Below are positions 8,559 through 17,852 of a stretch of 64,000 nucleotides of DNA, piece by piece. A program made the translations under genes and the position numbers. Source of the stretch: a virus; IMG/VR virus record IMGVR_UViG_3300025128_000015, positions 62,001-126,000 of that record; one strand, given 5' to 3'. Under the pieces are notes generated by a model. The model had not been told where the DNA came from. It did no database searches and saw only the letters and a list, made by a program, of their open reading frames with translations. Position 1 is the first letter of the stretch; each line of letters begins with the position of its first letter.

Positions 8559-10388
8559 ATGATGAAGATTGGTGAAATATTAGATAGAAGAGGGAAAGAG
8601 TTACTCTCTGAAGCTCGTACCCCGTCCCAGAAAGAGATCGAAACTCATGCTCTGTCCATGGCGAAAAAGTATAATGTCCCTTTTGACATTATCATGCGCC
8701 ACATGTGGGTTGAGAGTCGCTATAATACAAAAGCAAGAAGCGAAAAAGATGCATATGGATTAATGCAGTTGATGCCAAATACAGCAAAGGGACTGGGAGT
8801 TGATCGATATGATTGGAAGCAAAACATTGAAGGCGGCGCCAAATACTTAGATCTCTTAAGAAAGAGGATACCTAAAAGAACTCAAAAAACCACCAACGCC
8901 AAAGGCGTGAAGAATATATGGCCGGCAATTGCCGTGGCATACTATTCTGGTGGCGGTGGGCTCAACAAGGTCGTCACCGCCGCCGCAAAGGCCGGCTATG
9001 TCGACAAAGAAGGCATGGTCGATTGGATGAGATACAGCAAGGAGACTGGAAGGTTCGCAAGGCGCATTCGCTACGCAGATGCAATTTATGATCCTAATCA
9101 TAGAATACAGAGGAGCCGTCTTAAGCGCCACCCTACATATACTATTCCGGTGCCTAAAGAACATATACACTCTAGCGGGCTGGAGGATTTTGGACAATCT
9201 CCAACTGGTACTGACGGCAAGACGACCGTGAGAGACTCAAGTGCTGCTCCTACGGTTATCTATATTGGAGACTCTACAACAGGCGGGATGGCACGTCATA
9301 TGAAAAAGGTCTTCAAGAAAAACGGTGTTAACGCACATGTTTTTCATGTCAATGGCGCCGGCGCAGCACTCATGCACACGATGGTAACAGGAAGATTTAA
9401 TAAATGGTCTAGCAAATATGACAAAGCTAAAAGAGAGAAGGCTATGTCCATTGCAGCCAAAATTGCCAATCTAAAAGCGCAAGGACCAGTATCAATTAGA
9501 ATTAATACTCTGGGTGGTAATGATCGCTTTCGTGTTGGTAGTGAGAAGAGCATAAGCAAGTACGTTGAGAATTATGTTAAGCCTCTTTTTAAGATGGTCG
9601 ATGAAGTGGGCGGTTCTGGCCGGTCTAAAACATATGATGCGGACTTAAAGAACAAGGCTATCGATGAAAAATATAGAGCGGCTGCCGAAGAGGTGGGCAC
9701 TCCCTACTATAGCGCCCGCGGCGCTGACGGCAAACCACAATCGTTTGGTAGTCCCTGGGCGCCAAGTGAACAATTTCCATGGAGAGAGAAGCAGGGCATC
9801 ACGGCTTATTACAGGCGACAAGCAGAAGAAAGAATCAAATTTAGCCTAAGCAATAAGAATATTAAATTTAGCCCCGGCCAGGCGCACCAGCCTGAGAAAA
9901 AGTTTTCTTTTAAGCCTTCATCCTCTCCGAGAGGACGGTTCTTGAGAAGCTACAAGTCGTTCCTTAAAAAGAATCCAGACTTTAATTTTGATAAATTTTA
10001 TAAAGATGTGGAGACTCATCTTGGTAGTGTTGCTTACGCCATGCCAAAACACGGATCCGATTACATTTTTGGACCAGAACACATGAGAACTTGGAAAGCT
10101 TTACAAAAGAAAAGATCAGCAAATTCTTTAAAACCGGATGCTATAGCTACTCCGACTGGTGCACCTATTGGCCCGATGACCAAAGAAAAAGAGCAAGAAT
10201 TGATTGATAAGACGCTTGCTCCTGTACAGGCTACAACAACGTCACCCACCCTAGTCAAAACTCCCACACCACCGTCTCCCGAGGTTAGCACCTCTACCAA
10301 CAAGACATCCCCTGATAAGCTTGTTAAAAAGGGATATAAGCCTGAAGACGGTGATTGGGTTGATGGTAAGTGGTATCCACACTATTAA
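8559..10388 (+). CDS. Lytic transglycosylase (SLT) fused to SGNH-hydrolase-like domain
   Basis: 609 aa. Residues about 25-170 form an SLT domain: HMWVESRYNTKAR carries the catalytic Glu, followed by AYGLMQLMPNTA and AVAYYSGGGGL. Residues about 220-400 look like an SGNH/GDSL hydrolase: VIYIGDSTTGGM (block I Ser), then INTLGGNDRF (block III Asn). The block V Asp-His pair could not be placed. The rest is low-complexity and Pro/Thr-rich with a C-terminal GDWVDGKWYPHY. It probably cleaves peptidoglycan and may remove acyl groups from it, either as a virion enzyme or at lysis. No signal peptide is visible. Confidence 0.8.
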   Translation: MMKIGEILDRRGKELLSEARTPSQKEIETHALSMAKKYNVPFDIIMRHMWVESRYNTKARSEKDAYGLMQLMPNTAKGLGVDRYDWKQNIEGGAKYLDLLRKRIPKRTQKTTNAKGVKNIWPAIAVAYYSGGGGLNKVVTAAAKAGYVDKEGMVDWMRYSKETGRFARRIRYADAIYDPNHRIQRSRLKRHPTYTIPVPKEHIHSSGLEDFGQSPTGTDGKTTVRDSSAAPTVIYIGDSTTGGMARHMKKVFKKNGVNAHVFHVNGAGAALMHTMVTGRFNKWSSKYDKAKREKAMSIAAKIANLKAQGPVSIRINTLGGNDRFRVGSEKSISKYVENYVKPLFKMVDEVGGSGRSKTYDADLKNKAIDEKYRAAAEEVGTPYYSARGADGKPQSFGSPWAPSEQFPWREKQGITAYYRRQAEERIKFSLSNKNIKFSPGQAHQPEKKFSFKPSSSPRGRFLRSYKSFLKKNPDFNFDKFYKDVETHLGSVAYAMPKHGSDYIFGPEHMRTWKALQKKRSANSLKPDAIATPTGAPIGPMTKEKEQELIDKTLAPVQATTTSPTLVKTPTPPSPEVSTSTNKTSPDKLVKKGYKPEDGDWVDGKWYPHY

Positions 10389-10399
10389 AAGAGAGAATT

Positions 10400-11257
10400 A
10401 TGAATATCGACAGCCTTATCGGCAACACCCCTTTGATCAAGATCACGGATAAGATCTACGCCAAGCTTGAAACTTATAATCCATCTGGCTCAATTAAAGA
10501 TCGCATGGCTTCATATATTTTGAAGAAGGCAGAAGAAAACGGTGATCTACGACCAGGACATACCATTGTGGAAGCCTCTTCCGGTAATACCGGCATTGCA
10601 TTTTCGATGCTTGCAGCTAATAAGGGTTATGGGTGTGTTATTATCATGCCCAAGAACATGAGCGAGGAACGAAAACAGATGATGAAATCCTTTGGAGCCA
10701 GAATAATTGAGGTGGGTGACAATGCTTTTAAAGACGCGATTAAAACAAGAGATGATTTAGTCAAGAATTTTGGCACGTACTGGTCTCCCATGCAGTTCAG
10801 TAATCACTACAACATCGAATGTCATGATCAAACGACCGGCGCCGAAATTGATAGACAGTTAACTGATATGAATTTAACCATAGCAGCCCTCGTCACAGGC
10901 TCAGGAACCGGAGGAACCATAATGGGATGCACTAAGCATTTAGGTAAATTATGGAAAAACATGAAAACAATTTTGGTTAAACCATATGAATCAGCTGAAT
11001 CTCATGGTATACAGGGTATTAATGACGGAGCCGACTTTTTGTGTGACATGAGGAAGGTGGATGAGGTCATAGAAATCAAAACAATAGAAGCTAAAGAAAA
11101 AGCAAGAATGCTGGCCAGAAAAAACGGCCTCTTGGTGGGTATTAGTTCTGGTGCTAACATCCTTGCAGCTGAAAAGTGGGTTCAAGAGAACGATCCGAGG
11201 GGTGTTGTCGTTACGTTCTTATGCGACCGCGGCGAGAGATATTTAAGTTGTATATAG
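10400..11257 (+). CDS. cysK: Cysteine synthase (PLP-dependent O-acetylserine sulfhydrylase family)
   Basis: 285 aa. PLP-fold landmarks appear in order: NTPLIKI, the PLP lysine in NPSGSIKDRMA, EASSGNTGIAFS (substrate loop), GSGTGGTIMG (phosphate loop) and VGISSGANI. Cellular CysK/CysM is about 300 aa and makes cysteine from O-acetylserine and sulfide or thiosulfate. The ATG at 10400 follows AAGAGAG; a longer GTG reading would only add residues shared with the previous gene. Cysteine synthase is an unusual phage gene. It could raise cysteine for thiol-dependent enzymes such as the ribonucleotide reductase and glutaredoxin encoded here. Confidence 0.9.
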   Translation: MNIDSLIGNTPLIKITDKIYAKLETYNPSGSIKDRMASYILKKAEENGDLRPGHTIVEASSGNTGIAFSMLAANKGYGCVIIMPKNMSEERKQMMKSFGARIIEVGDNAFKDAIKTRDDLVKNFGTYWSPMQFSNHYNIECHDQTTGAEIDRQLTDMNLTIAALVTGSGTGGTIMGCTKHLGKLWKNMKTILVKPYESAESHGIQGINDGADFLCDMRKVDEVIEIKTIEAKEKARMLARKNGLLVGISSGANILAAEKWVQENDPRGVVVTFLCDRGERYLSCI

Positions 11258-11260
11258 ATG

Positions 11261-11288
11261 TTGACTTCTGCTTGTTTGTTTCTATAAT
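11261..11288 (+). promoter_or_regulatory. Promoter for the DNA polymerase gene
   Basis: TTGACT (11261-11266), 16-bp spacer, perfect TATAAT (11283-11288), ending 22 nt before the polymerase ATG. Confidence 0.8.
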
Positions 11289-11310
11289 ATAACAAACACA
11301 AAGAGGTCAC

Positions 11311-14300
11311 ATGGAACGTACTAAATCATCTATTGCATTCGTGGGTCTGCACGCACACAGTGTTGCAGGATCACCATTCGATGGCTTCGGCTATCCACAA
11401 GAGCATATGGATTATGCTTATGAAAACGGCTGCAGCGCGCTCGCACTTACCGATCATGGGAACATGAATGGGCTGTCTCATCAAATTTTACATGCCAAAA
11501 AAATGAAGGAAGAAGGCAAAGACTTTAAACCAATCTTTGGGGTTGAAGCATATTTTGTTCCATCAGTTAAAGAATGGAAAGATGCATATGAAAAAGCCAA
11601 AGAGGATAAAAAGACTGCTAGAGATTTAGAAAGTGACCCAACGAAGACCGCCAATGAGGACGAGGGAGTTTCGAAGAGCAAATCCGATAACATTATTAAG
11701 GCGCGCCGTCACCTCATATTGATTGCTCAGAACCAAGCAGGTCTCAATAATATTTTCAAGATGATTTCTACATCTTTCCAAGGAGACAATTTCTACCGGT
11801 ATCCTCGTGTTGACTATGATTTGCTAAGCAAGCATAGCGAGGGGGTTATTGCCTCTTCAGCATGCTTGGGCGGCGTCTATGCGGGCAACTATTGGGACAA
11901 CCGTGAAGAGGGACCAGAGGCTGTTCTAGATGCCATGCGTAAGACTACCAAACGAATGAAAGATATCTTTGGTAAAAGGTGGTATGGAGAATTACAGTGG
12001 AACGATATTCCAGAGCAGCACGAGTTGAACAAGGCTGTGCTGCAAATGAGAGATGAGTTTGGCATCGAAGTGATCTCCACGGCCGATAGCCACTATCCCA
12101 CTCCAACGGCTTGGAAAGATCGCGAATTGTATAAGCGCTTAGGTTTTCTTAACAGACCAAAGAAGCCAGATTGGATGACATCTGAGCTTCCAATTGATGT
12201 AGAAGAGATTGGTTACGAACTATATCCAAAGAATGGCGACCAGATGTGGGAGTCATATAAGAAATATTCATCTGAAACTGGTCACGAATACGACGATCAA
12301 GTTGTATACGACTCACTCACAACAACTCATTGGATTGCTCATGAACTCATCGAAGATTTCCTACCAGACGATACGGTTCGCCTCCCAGGATTCGTTGTAC
12401 CAGAGGGAAAAACTGCGACACAAGCTTTAGCTAGAGCATGCGTTACTGGCTTGACAGATTTGGGGTTTAGCGAAAATGAAGAGTACATAAACAGACTCAA
12501 GCACGAGCTTCATGTAATTGATGACAGAGGGTTTAGCAAATACTTCTTGACGATGAAAGCAATTGCAGACAAAGCTAATGAGAATATGTTATCTGGACCC
12601 GGCCGAGGATCTGCAGCAGGATCTTTGGTTGCGTATGTTTTGGGAATCACACAGGTTGACCCAATCAAATATGGGCTTCTATTTAGCCGTTTCTTACGCG
12701 CTGACGCCACAGACTATCCTGATATTGATTATGATGTTAGTGATGCTTTTGGGCTAAAAGAGATCCTTGCAGAAGAATGGGGCGAGACGACAGTTGTGCC
12801 TATCTCAAATTTCAACACGTTGCAGCTGCGCAGCCTGATTAAGGACATTAGTAAATTCTATGAAGTACCTTTCACAGAAGTTAATCCTGTCACATCAAAG
12901 ATGATGCAAGAAGCTACACCGAGAGCCAAACAGGTTCATGGTGTCAAAGCTGGAGTATACATTCCAACATTCGAAGAGATCATGGAATACTCTGAATCAT
13001 TGCAGAAGTTCCTTAATAAGTATCCCCACATCAAGACTCACGTTGAAGCTTTATATGGGCAGGTACGTTCAACCAGCCGTCATGCAGGCGGCGTTGTGAT
13101 TGGAGAGGACCTAGACAAGCACATGCCATTAATTAATTCAGGTGGCGTTGTTCAGACTCCATGGTCTGAAGGGCAGAACGTTCGACACTTAGAACCACTT
13201 GGCTTTATTAAATTCGATTTATTGGGCTTGTCGACCTTGGAAATGATTCAAGGCGCCGTCGAACATATTCTCAAGCGTCATCATAAGGTTGAAAATCCTA
13301 CGTTTGATCAGATTAAAGATTGGTATGATAAAAACCTGCATCCTGATTCTATCAATTTAAATGATAAGAAAGTATACAAGAATATTTTTCATAAAGGCAA
13401 ATTCGTCGGAATCTTTCAGTTTACGAATGAAGGCGCACAGAAATTCTGCATCAAAGCAAAGCCTAAAAACATTATTGATATCTCTGCTATTACTTCAATC
13501 TATCGGCCAGGTCCTTTGAGCGCTGACGTCGATGAGCTTTACGTTGATGCAAAAGAGAATCCAAGCAAAATAAACTATCCTCACGACATTGTAAAAGGTA
13601 TTACAGAAGAGACGGCCGGCTTTCTTATTTTCCAAGAACAGATTGCTCTCTTGGCAAATAAGCTTGGTGACAACATCTCATTGGATGAGGCAAACAAACT
13701 TCGCAAGCTGTTGACTAAAAAAGGTACAGGCAAGGGGGCAAGAGAGAAAGATAAGATCCGTAAGAAGTTTGTTGCAGGCTGCATGAATAAAAAGATCGAT
13801 AAAGCGACAGCAGAAGCTATGTGGGAGAAATTTGAATACTTCTCAGGATATGGTTTTAATAAGTCGCATGCCGTATCTTATTCTATCTTATCCTACCAGT
13901 GTGCTTGGTTATTAAATTACTATCCTGCTGAATGGACGGCTGCATTCCTGGACAAAGAACCAGAAAAGCGCAAAGAGGCTGCAATTAATTTGGCACAAAA
14001 ATACGGCTTCAGTATCGAGCCAGTCAATATTAACACTTCAAATTGGCACTGGGATATATCTAAAGACGGAAAGACGATGATTCAGCCTTTAAGCTCAATC
14101 AAGGGCTTGGGCGATAAAGCTATTGAGCAGATTATTGATAATAGACCTTTCAATAGTGCTGAAGACTTGCTTTTTAACGAGGGCATCATTTATTCTAAGT
14201 TCAATAAAAAAGCTATGGATGTCCTCTGTCGATGCGGAGCCATGCGAGATTTACTAGATGAGAGGTTCTCAGGTATGAAACATTTCTGGGCTGCATGTGT

Positions 14301-14745
14301 TGCTGATCGACCGAAGAACAAGAAGAAGCTAGTTGAAAACATAGAATTGTATAAACCAGAGGGAGAGTACTCAGACGAGGAGAAAATCGAAAACTTGTCT
14401 TCGCTAACTGGTATATTCCCTATTACTTTGGTCATGACCCGCGATGTCCGAGAACGCCTTGAACATTACATGGTGCCGCCACTGGGGAGCACTGATCGTG
14501 AATTGGGTGATGTTGTCTGGTTTATCCCGCGAGAAATTATTCCAAAAAAGACAAAGACAGGAAGAACATATTGGATTGTCAGGGCTATTGACAGCACATC
14601 AACCGTAACAAGCATTCGTTGCTGGGGTGTTCGCGACAATGATAGACTTCATATTAATCGTCCATATATGGCCAGATTAGATTACGATCCAGCATGGGGC
14701 TATTCTACAAAGTCTATAAAGCATAATTTCAAACTTTTAGGTTGA
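11311..14745 (+). CDS. dnaE: DNA polymerase III alpha subunit, DnaE-type
   Basis: 1144 aa, about the length of E. coli DnaE. An N-terminal PHP domain (HAHSVAGSPFDG, then LALTDHGNMNG) is followed by the C-family palm: GPGRGSAAGSLVAYVLG from residue 429 and PDIDYDV with catalytic Asp471 and Asp473. FSGYGFNKSHAVSYSILSYQ marks the thumb/HhH region. The C-terminus has an OB-like segment. It is the replicative polymerase of the phage. A separate proofreading exonuclease or sliding clamp was not found in this window. It has its own promoter and an AAAGAGG site. Confidence 0.96.
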   Translation: MERTKSSIAFVGLHAHSVAGSPFDGFGYPQEHMDYAYENGCSALALTDHGNMNGLSHQILHAKKMKEEGKDFKPIFGVEAYFVPSVKEWKDAYEKAKEDKKTARDLESDPTKTANEDEGVSKSKSDNIIKARRHLILIAQNQAGLNNIFKMISTSFQGDNFYRYPRVDYDLLSKHSEGVIASSACLGGVYAGNYWDNREEGPEAVLDAMRKTTKRMKDIFGKRWYGELQWNDIPEQHELNKAVLQMRDEFGIEVISTADSHYPTPTAWKDRELYKRLGFLNRPKKPDWMTSELPIDVEEIGYELYPKNGDQMWESYKKYSSETGHEYDDQVVYDSLTTTHWIAHELIEDFLPDDTVRLPGFVVPEGKTATQALARACVTGLTDLGFSENEEYINRLKHELHVIDDRGFSKYFLTMKAIADKANENMLSGPGRGSAAGSLVAYVLGITQVDPIKYGLLFSRFLRADATDYPDIDYDVSDAFGLKEILAEEWGETTVVPISNFNTLQLRSLIKDISKFYEVPFTEVNPVTSKMMQEATPRAKQVHGVKAGVYIPTFEEIMEYSESLQKFLNKYPHIKTHVEALYGQVRSTSRHAGGVVIGEDLDKHMPLINSGGVVQTPWSEGQNVRHLEPLGFIKFDLLGLSTLEMIQGAVEHILKRHHKVENPTFDQIKDWYDKNLHPDSINLNDKKVYKNIFHKGKFVGIFQFTNEGAQKFCIKAKPKNIIDISAITSIYRPGPLSADVDELYVDAKENPSKINYPHDIVKGITEETAGFLIFQEQIALLANKLGDNISLDEANKLRKLLTKKGTGKGAREKDKIRKKFVAGCMNKKIDKATAEAMWEKFEYFSGYGFNKSHAVSYSILSYQCAWLLNYYPAEWTAAFLDKEPEKRKEAAINLAQKYGFSIEPVNINTSNWHWDISKDGKTMIQPLSSIKGLGDKAIEQIIDNRPFNSAEDLLFNEGIIYSKFNKKAMDVLCRCGAMRDLLDERFSGMKHFWAACVADRPKNKKKLVENIELYKPEGEYSDEEKIENLSSLTGIFPITLVMTRDVRERLEHYMVPPLGSTDRELGDVVWFIPREIIPKKTKTGRTYWIVRAIDSTSTVTSIRCWGVRDNDRLHINRPYMARLDYDPAWGYSTKSIKHNFKLLG

Positions 14746-14769
14746 CAAATGGAAAAAGGAGTTTATAAT
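14742..14769 (+). promoter_or_regulatory. Promoter-like sequence overlapping the next start codon
   Basis: TTGACA (14742-14747), 16-bp spacer, TATAAT (14764-14769). The -10 overlaps the ATG at 14768, so a transcript from here would start near the second in-frame ATG at 14777. Confidence 0.5.
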
Positions 14770-15043
14770 GGGTAATATGTCTCGTAAAATTAAGCGCAAT
14801 AAGAAAAAGAAAGCTAAAAAAGAACTAGCAACAAAAGTAGCGCTATTCGGACAAATAGGCGATGCATGTATGACATGCGACAAGTCTTTTGACAAGAAAG
14901 ACAGAGAGCAAGTTATGTCCTGGTCTGTTGTTGTTAGAGAACAAGAAAAGAAAGTAAACTTGTACTGTCCTGACTGTTGGGACAAGGCAAAAACAATTAT
15001 AGAAGAATTTAAAAAACATTTGGAGGATAAAAATGATTCTTGA
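14768..15043 (+). CDS. Small zinc-ribbon-like protein
   Basis: 91 aa. A lysine-rich N-terminus (about residues 5-20) precedes two CxxC knuckles, CMTC and CPDC, about 38 residues apart, a layout of small zinc ribbons. No family name can be given. Two ATGs (14768, 14777) are possible; AAAGGAG favours the first. It overlaps the dUTPase start by 11 nt. Confidence 0.75.
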   Translation: MGNMSRKIKRNKKKKAKKELATKVALFGQIGDACMTCDKSFDKKDREQVMSWSVVVREQEKKVNLYCPDCWDKAKTIIEEFKKHLEDKNDS

Positions 15044-15488
15044 ATATGCTAAAGTAAGAGAAAAAGCAAGAGCCCCAGAAAGAGCAAACCCAAGCGATGC
15101 TGGTTTGGACGTGTTTTTCAACCCAGAAAAGTCTGATATGGTAACTCTTAACCCAGGCGAGAGTGCACTTTTTTCAACTGGTGTCCGTTTCGGTGTGCCT
15201 CATGGATACATGCTGCAGGTCATGAATCGCTCCAGCATGGCTGCTAAACGAGGGCTTATCGTCGGCGCCCACTGTGTCGACAGTGGTTATGATGGAGAAG
15301 TCTTCATTGATTTGCATAACATTGGAAACCAGGTCAGAAATATTGAACCAGGAGACAAGATTGCGCAAGTGGTCCTTATCCCGGTGGTACCATTCCGTGC
15401 CCTGGAAACGTCTTCAGGGAACCTCTACGACTGGTATCCGATCACAATATCTGATCGTGGAGAAGGCGCCTTGGGGAGTACAGACTGA
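15033..15488 (+). CDS. dut: dUTPase (trimeric dUTP diphosphatase)
   Basis: 151 aa, the usual size. All five motifs are present: DAGLDVF, NRSSMAAKRG, GAHCVDSGYDGEV (catalytic Asp region), GDKIAQVVLIP and the C-terminal RGEGALGSTD, which closes over the substrate. It converts dUTP to dUMP, keeping uracil out of phage DNA and feeding thymidylate synthesis. It overlaps both neighbours and is co-translated with the DUF3310-like gene. Confidence 0.95.
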   Translation: MILEYAKVREKARAPERANPSDAGLDVFFNPEKSDMVTLNPGESALFSTGVRFGVPHGYMLQVMNRSSMAAKRGLIVGAHCVDSGYDGEVFIDLHNIGNQVRNIEPGDKIAQVVLIPVVPFRALETSSGNLYDWYPITISDRGEGALGSTD

Positions 15489-15868
15489 TGATATCACATA
15501 AGAGTTTTGAACCCGGCGAAGATCATTTGCCCTACAAAAAAGCCTTGGCTGGCCATGACTTCGGCTTTGGAGATGTTAGAGAACAGGAGAATGATGTCAT
15601 GGAAACTAAAAAAGGATGCAAGAAATGTGGAAAAGAAAAAACATGTAAACCAAAAAAAGAAAAGGTCAGTAACCCGGCGCATTATAACACTGGGAGGATC
15701 GAAGTTATCGATGCCATTGAAGATTGGGACCTTGGTTTTAACGACGGAAATGCGATTAAATATATTGCGAGGCATAAACACAAAGGCGACTCCGTACAGG
15801 ATATTGAAAAAGCTATTTGGTATCTCCAAAGGCATTTGAAAAATCTCAGGAGCGGTGTGCTCAGATGA
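15488..15868 (+). CDS. DUF3310-type protein (putative nucleotide-metabolism protein)
   Basis: 126 aa. The C-terminal half, with NPAHYNTGRIEVIDAIEDW, GNAIKYIARHKHKGD and DIEKAIWYLQRHL, is the hallmark of the DUF3310 family, common in phages and often annotated as a nucleotide kinase without proof. The N-terminal part carries a Lys/Cys-rich stretch (CKKCGKEKTCKPKK) that may bind metal. Its ATG shares its A with the dUTPase stop codon. Confidence 0.8.
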   Translation: MISHKSFEPGEDHLPYKKALAGHDFGFGDVREQENDVMETKKGCKKCGKEKTCKPKKEKVSNPAHYNTGRIEVIDAIEDWDLGFNDGNAIKYIARHKHKGDSVQDIEKAIWYLQRHLKNLRSGVLR

Positions 15869-16902
15869 ACTTTAAGAACTTCAGAAAGAGTTTATCATTC
15901 GATGATGTTTTGCTAATTCCACAGTATAGTGACATTGAAAGCAGATCTCAGGTTGATATAAGTAGCGAACTGGATGATAACTTTAAATTTAGGCTTCCCG
16001 TTATTTCTAGCCCCATGGACACTGTGACAGAAGAAGCCATGGCCATTGCTCTGCACGAGGCAGGAGGCTTCGGAATCATTCATAGATACAACACAGTCAC
16101 AGAGCAAGCTGATATAGTCAGAAAACTGCGAGAACGCAATAATACTATGCCGATTGCTGTGGCAATCGGGGCAACGGGAGACTATCTTAATCGTGCAGAA
16201 TCCGTGACTAAAATAGGCACGAATATACTATGTATTGATACTGCTCACGGACATCATGTGGCCATGGAACGAGCCATAAAAACTTTAAAAGATAATTATG
16301 GAGACAATATTCATATTATGGCTGGAAACGTCGCAACATTGGAGGCGTTCAATGCCCTGTCTGAGTGGGGAGCCGACAGCATTCGGGTCGGTATTGGAGG
16401 TGGAAGTATATGTTCAACAAGACTTGTAACTGGACATGGTATACCAACGTTGGAGAGTGTGATGGAATGCGCTCGCACAGGACACTCCACAAAAATTATT
16501 GCAGATGGAGGTATCAAGACCAGTGGAGACATTGTAAAGGCTTACGCAGCCGGCGCCGATTTTGTCATGATTGGATCTATGCTAGCGGGGACGGAGGAAA
16601 CACCAGGTGAAACGTTTCATAGTAACACAGGGAAAAGGTATAAGGTATACAGAGGAATGGCCTCCGCCGAAGCCCAATCAGATTGGAGAGGAAAATCTTC
16701 AACACCAGAAGGAGTCGCAACCACAGTTACCTACAAGGGAAAGGTTGCTCCTATATTGGATAATCTTGTGGGTGGTATTAGGAGTGGATTTAGTTATTCT
16801 GGTGTGCGCACATTGAGAGACTTTCAATTGAAAGCTAAATTCATCCGTCAGTCGGCCGCAGGACAGATAGAAAGTTCCACACATATTATGAGGCAAAAAT
16901 GA
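15865..16902 (+). CDS. guaB: IMP dehydrogenase / GMP reductase family enzyme without CBS domains
   Basis: 345 aa from the ATG at 15865, which overlaps the previous stop. The TIM-barrel motifs are clear: SLSFDDVLLIPQ, SPMDTVTEE, then GIGGGSICSTRLVTGHG with catalytic Cys183, and GSMLAGTEETPGE. The last and the KFIRQSAAGQIESS ending resemble IMP dehydrogenase. The length and Cys position match GMP reductase, and the flap Arg-Tyr of IMP dehydrogenase is not evident. The reaction, IMP to XMP or GMP to IMP, is therefore undecided. Together with the PurA-like protein at 27151 it points to phage control of the purine branch point. Confidence 0.88.
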   Translation: MNFKNFRKSLSFDDVLLIPQYSDIESRSQVDISSELDDNFKFRLPVISSPMDTVTEEAMAIALHEAGGFGIIHRYNTVTEQADIVRKLRERNNTMPIAVAIGATGDYLNRAESVTKIGTNILCIDTAHGHHVAMERAIKTLKDNYGDNIHIMAGNVATLEAFNALSEWGADSIRVGIGGGSICSTRLVTGHGIPTLESVMECARTGHSTKIIADGGIKTSGDIVKAYAAGADFVMIGSMLAGTEETPGETFHSNTGKRYKVYRGMASAEAQSDWRGKSSTPEGVATTVTYKGKVAPILDNLVGGIRSGFSYSGVRTLRDFQLKAKFIRQSAAGQIESSTHIMRQK

Positions 16903-17216
16903 AATATATATTTATATTAGCCTTGTTGTTTGTTGGTTGCAACAAGCCAAAGGTATATGAATGCCGCGGCTGGGATAAGAGAGCATGCATGTGCCCGAAT
17001 GGAGAAGTCGGCGTGCAAAAGTGTTCCCGTGGACCTGCCTTTGCAGATCCCCCACCGGTAAGGACATGGCTCCCATGTAACTGTTGTTTTATCATTAAGA
17101 AAGACGAACATGGCATTTATTATATAAATTATGATGATGCTTCTGGGTGTTGGGATGATATATATGACCCCTCCGTCCCATCCGTAGAGGAAATTATAGA
17201 GGAGGACACCGATTGA
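16899..17216 (+). CDS. Cysteine-rich predicted lipoprotein
   Basis: 105 aa. MKYIFILALLFVGC is a short signal peptide with a lipobox ending at Cys14, so the mature protein is probably membrane-anchored. The mature part has about ten cysteines (CRGWDKRACMC, CNCC) and an acidic tail. Function unknown. The ATG overlaps the upstream stop. Confidence 0.7.
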   Translation: MKYIFILALLFVGCNKPKVYECRGWDKRACMCPNGEVGVQKCSRGPAFADPPPVRTWLPCNCCFIIKKDEHGIYYINYDDASGCWDDIYDPSVPSVEEIIEEDTD

Positions 17217-17554
17217 AAGATCCAACAGTACCAGACCCAAGAGATCGTAAGAAGTTCATGTTCTATGACACGGAAAAGAGGCAAGCGGATTTACGCATTA
17301 AACTTCAACATGATGGAATGACTCAGAGTACATTTTTTCGAGTCATGATATCGGGATACTTAGAGAATGATGAAAATATTATAAATTATCTTAACATTTT
17401 TCAAGAAAAGTATAAAATGCGAGGTAAACATAAAATTAAAAAAGTTAAAAAATTGATTGATAAAGGTGAAGAATTGAAAAAGAAATTTAATATTGATGCT
17501 GGCGATATCGAAGATATATTTGATCTCGTCGAAATGGAGGGTCCTTCTCTATGA
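17213..17554 (+). CDS. Hypothetical protein with ribbon-helix-helix-like N-terminal half
   Basis: 113 aa, TTG start overlapping the previous stop behind GAGGAGG. The segment ADLRIKLQHDGMTQSTFFRVMISGYL resembles a strand-helix-helix DNA-binding pattern; the rest is lysine-rich helix. The next gene encodes a sigma-region-4-like protein, so the pair may regulate transcription. Confidence 0.6.
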   Translation: MKDPTVPDPRDRKKFMFYDTEKRQADLRIKLQHDGMTQSTFFRVMISGYLENDENIINYLNIFQEKYKMRGKHKIKKVKKLIDKGEELKKKFNIDAGDIEDIFDLVEMEGPSL

Positions 17555-17787
17555 AATGTTTAGAAAAGTGTATTGAGTTAGGTGTCTCGTGCCCTGTTAT
17601 AGACTGTCGGGCATGGATTGAGAGCGAGTCAGAATACAACTGTATTCATGAAGCTGTCGACTCTCAGGGAGAAATGACCCTTCGCGAAGTTGCCAAGAGA
17701 TTGAATGTTAGTTTTGTTAGAGTGAAGCAGATAGAAGATAAGGCAATAAAAAAATTAGGTAAAATCAAGAATTTTAAGACTATTTAG
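17551..17787 (+). CDS. Sigma-70 region-4-like helix-turn-helix protein
   Basis: 78 aa. An N-terminal Cys cluster (CLEKCIELGVSCPVIDCRAW) precedes a helix-turn-helix, MTLREVAKRLNVSFVRVKQI with EDKAIKKL following, which is the -35-recognition pattern of sigma region 4. There is no region 2, so it cannot act as a full sigma factor alone. It may redirect host polymerase, perhaps for late promoters, but this is inference. Confidence 0.75.
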   Translation: MKCLEKCIELGVSCPVIDCRAWIESESEYNCIHEAVDSQGEMTLREVAKRLNVSFVRVKQIEDKAIKKLGKIKNFKTI

Positions 17788-17788
17788 A
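17780..17788 (+). promoter_or_regulatory. Candidate late-promoter motif CTATTTAGA
   Basis: Located 65 nt before the acidic-protein gene, inside a small inverted repeat CTATT/AATAG. It belongs to the CTATTTAT-type set described in the findings. Confidence 0.3.
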
Positions 17789-17852
17789 ATAGTGAAATAA
17801 TTTGTGTTTTCAGCACAATCAAATGTAGAAAAGTTTCAAGGAGTTACATAAA

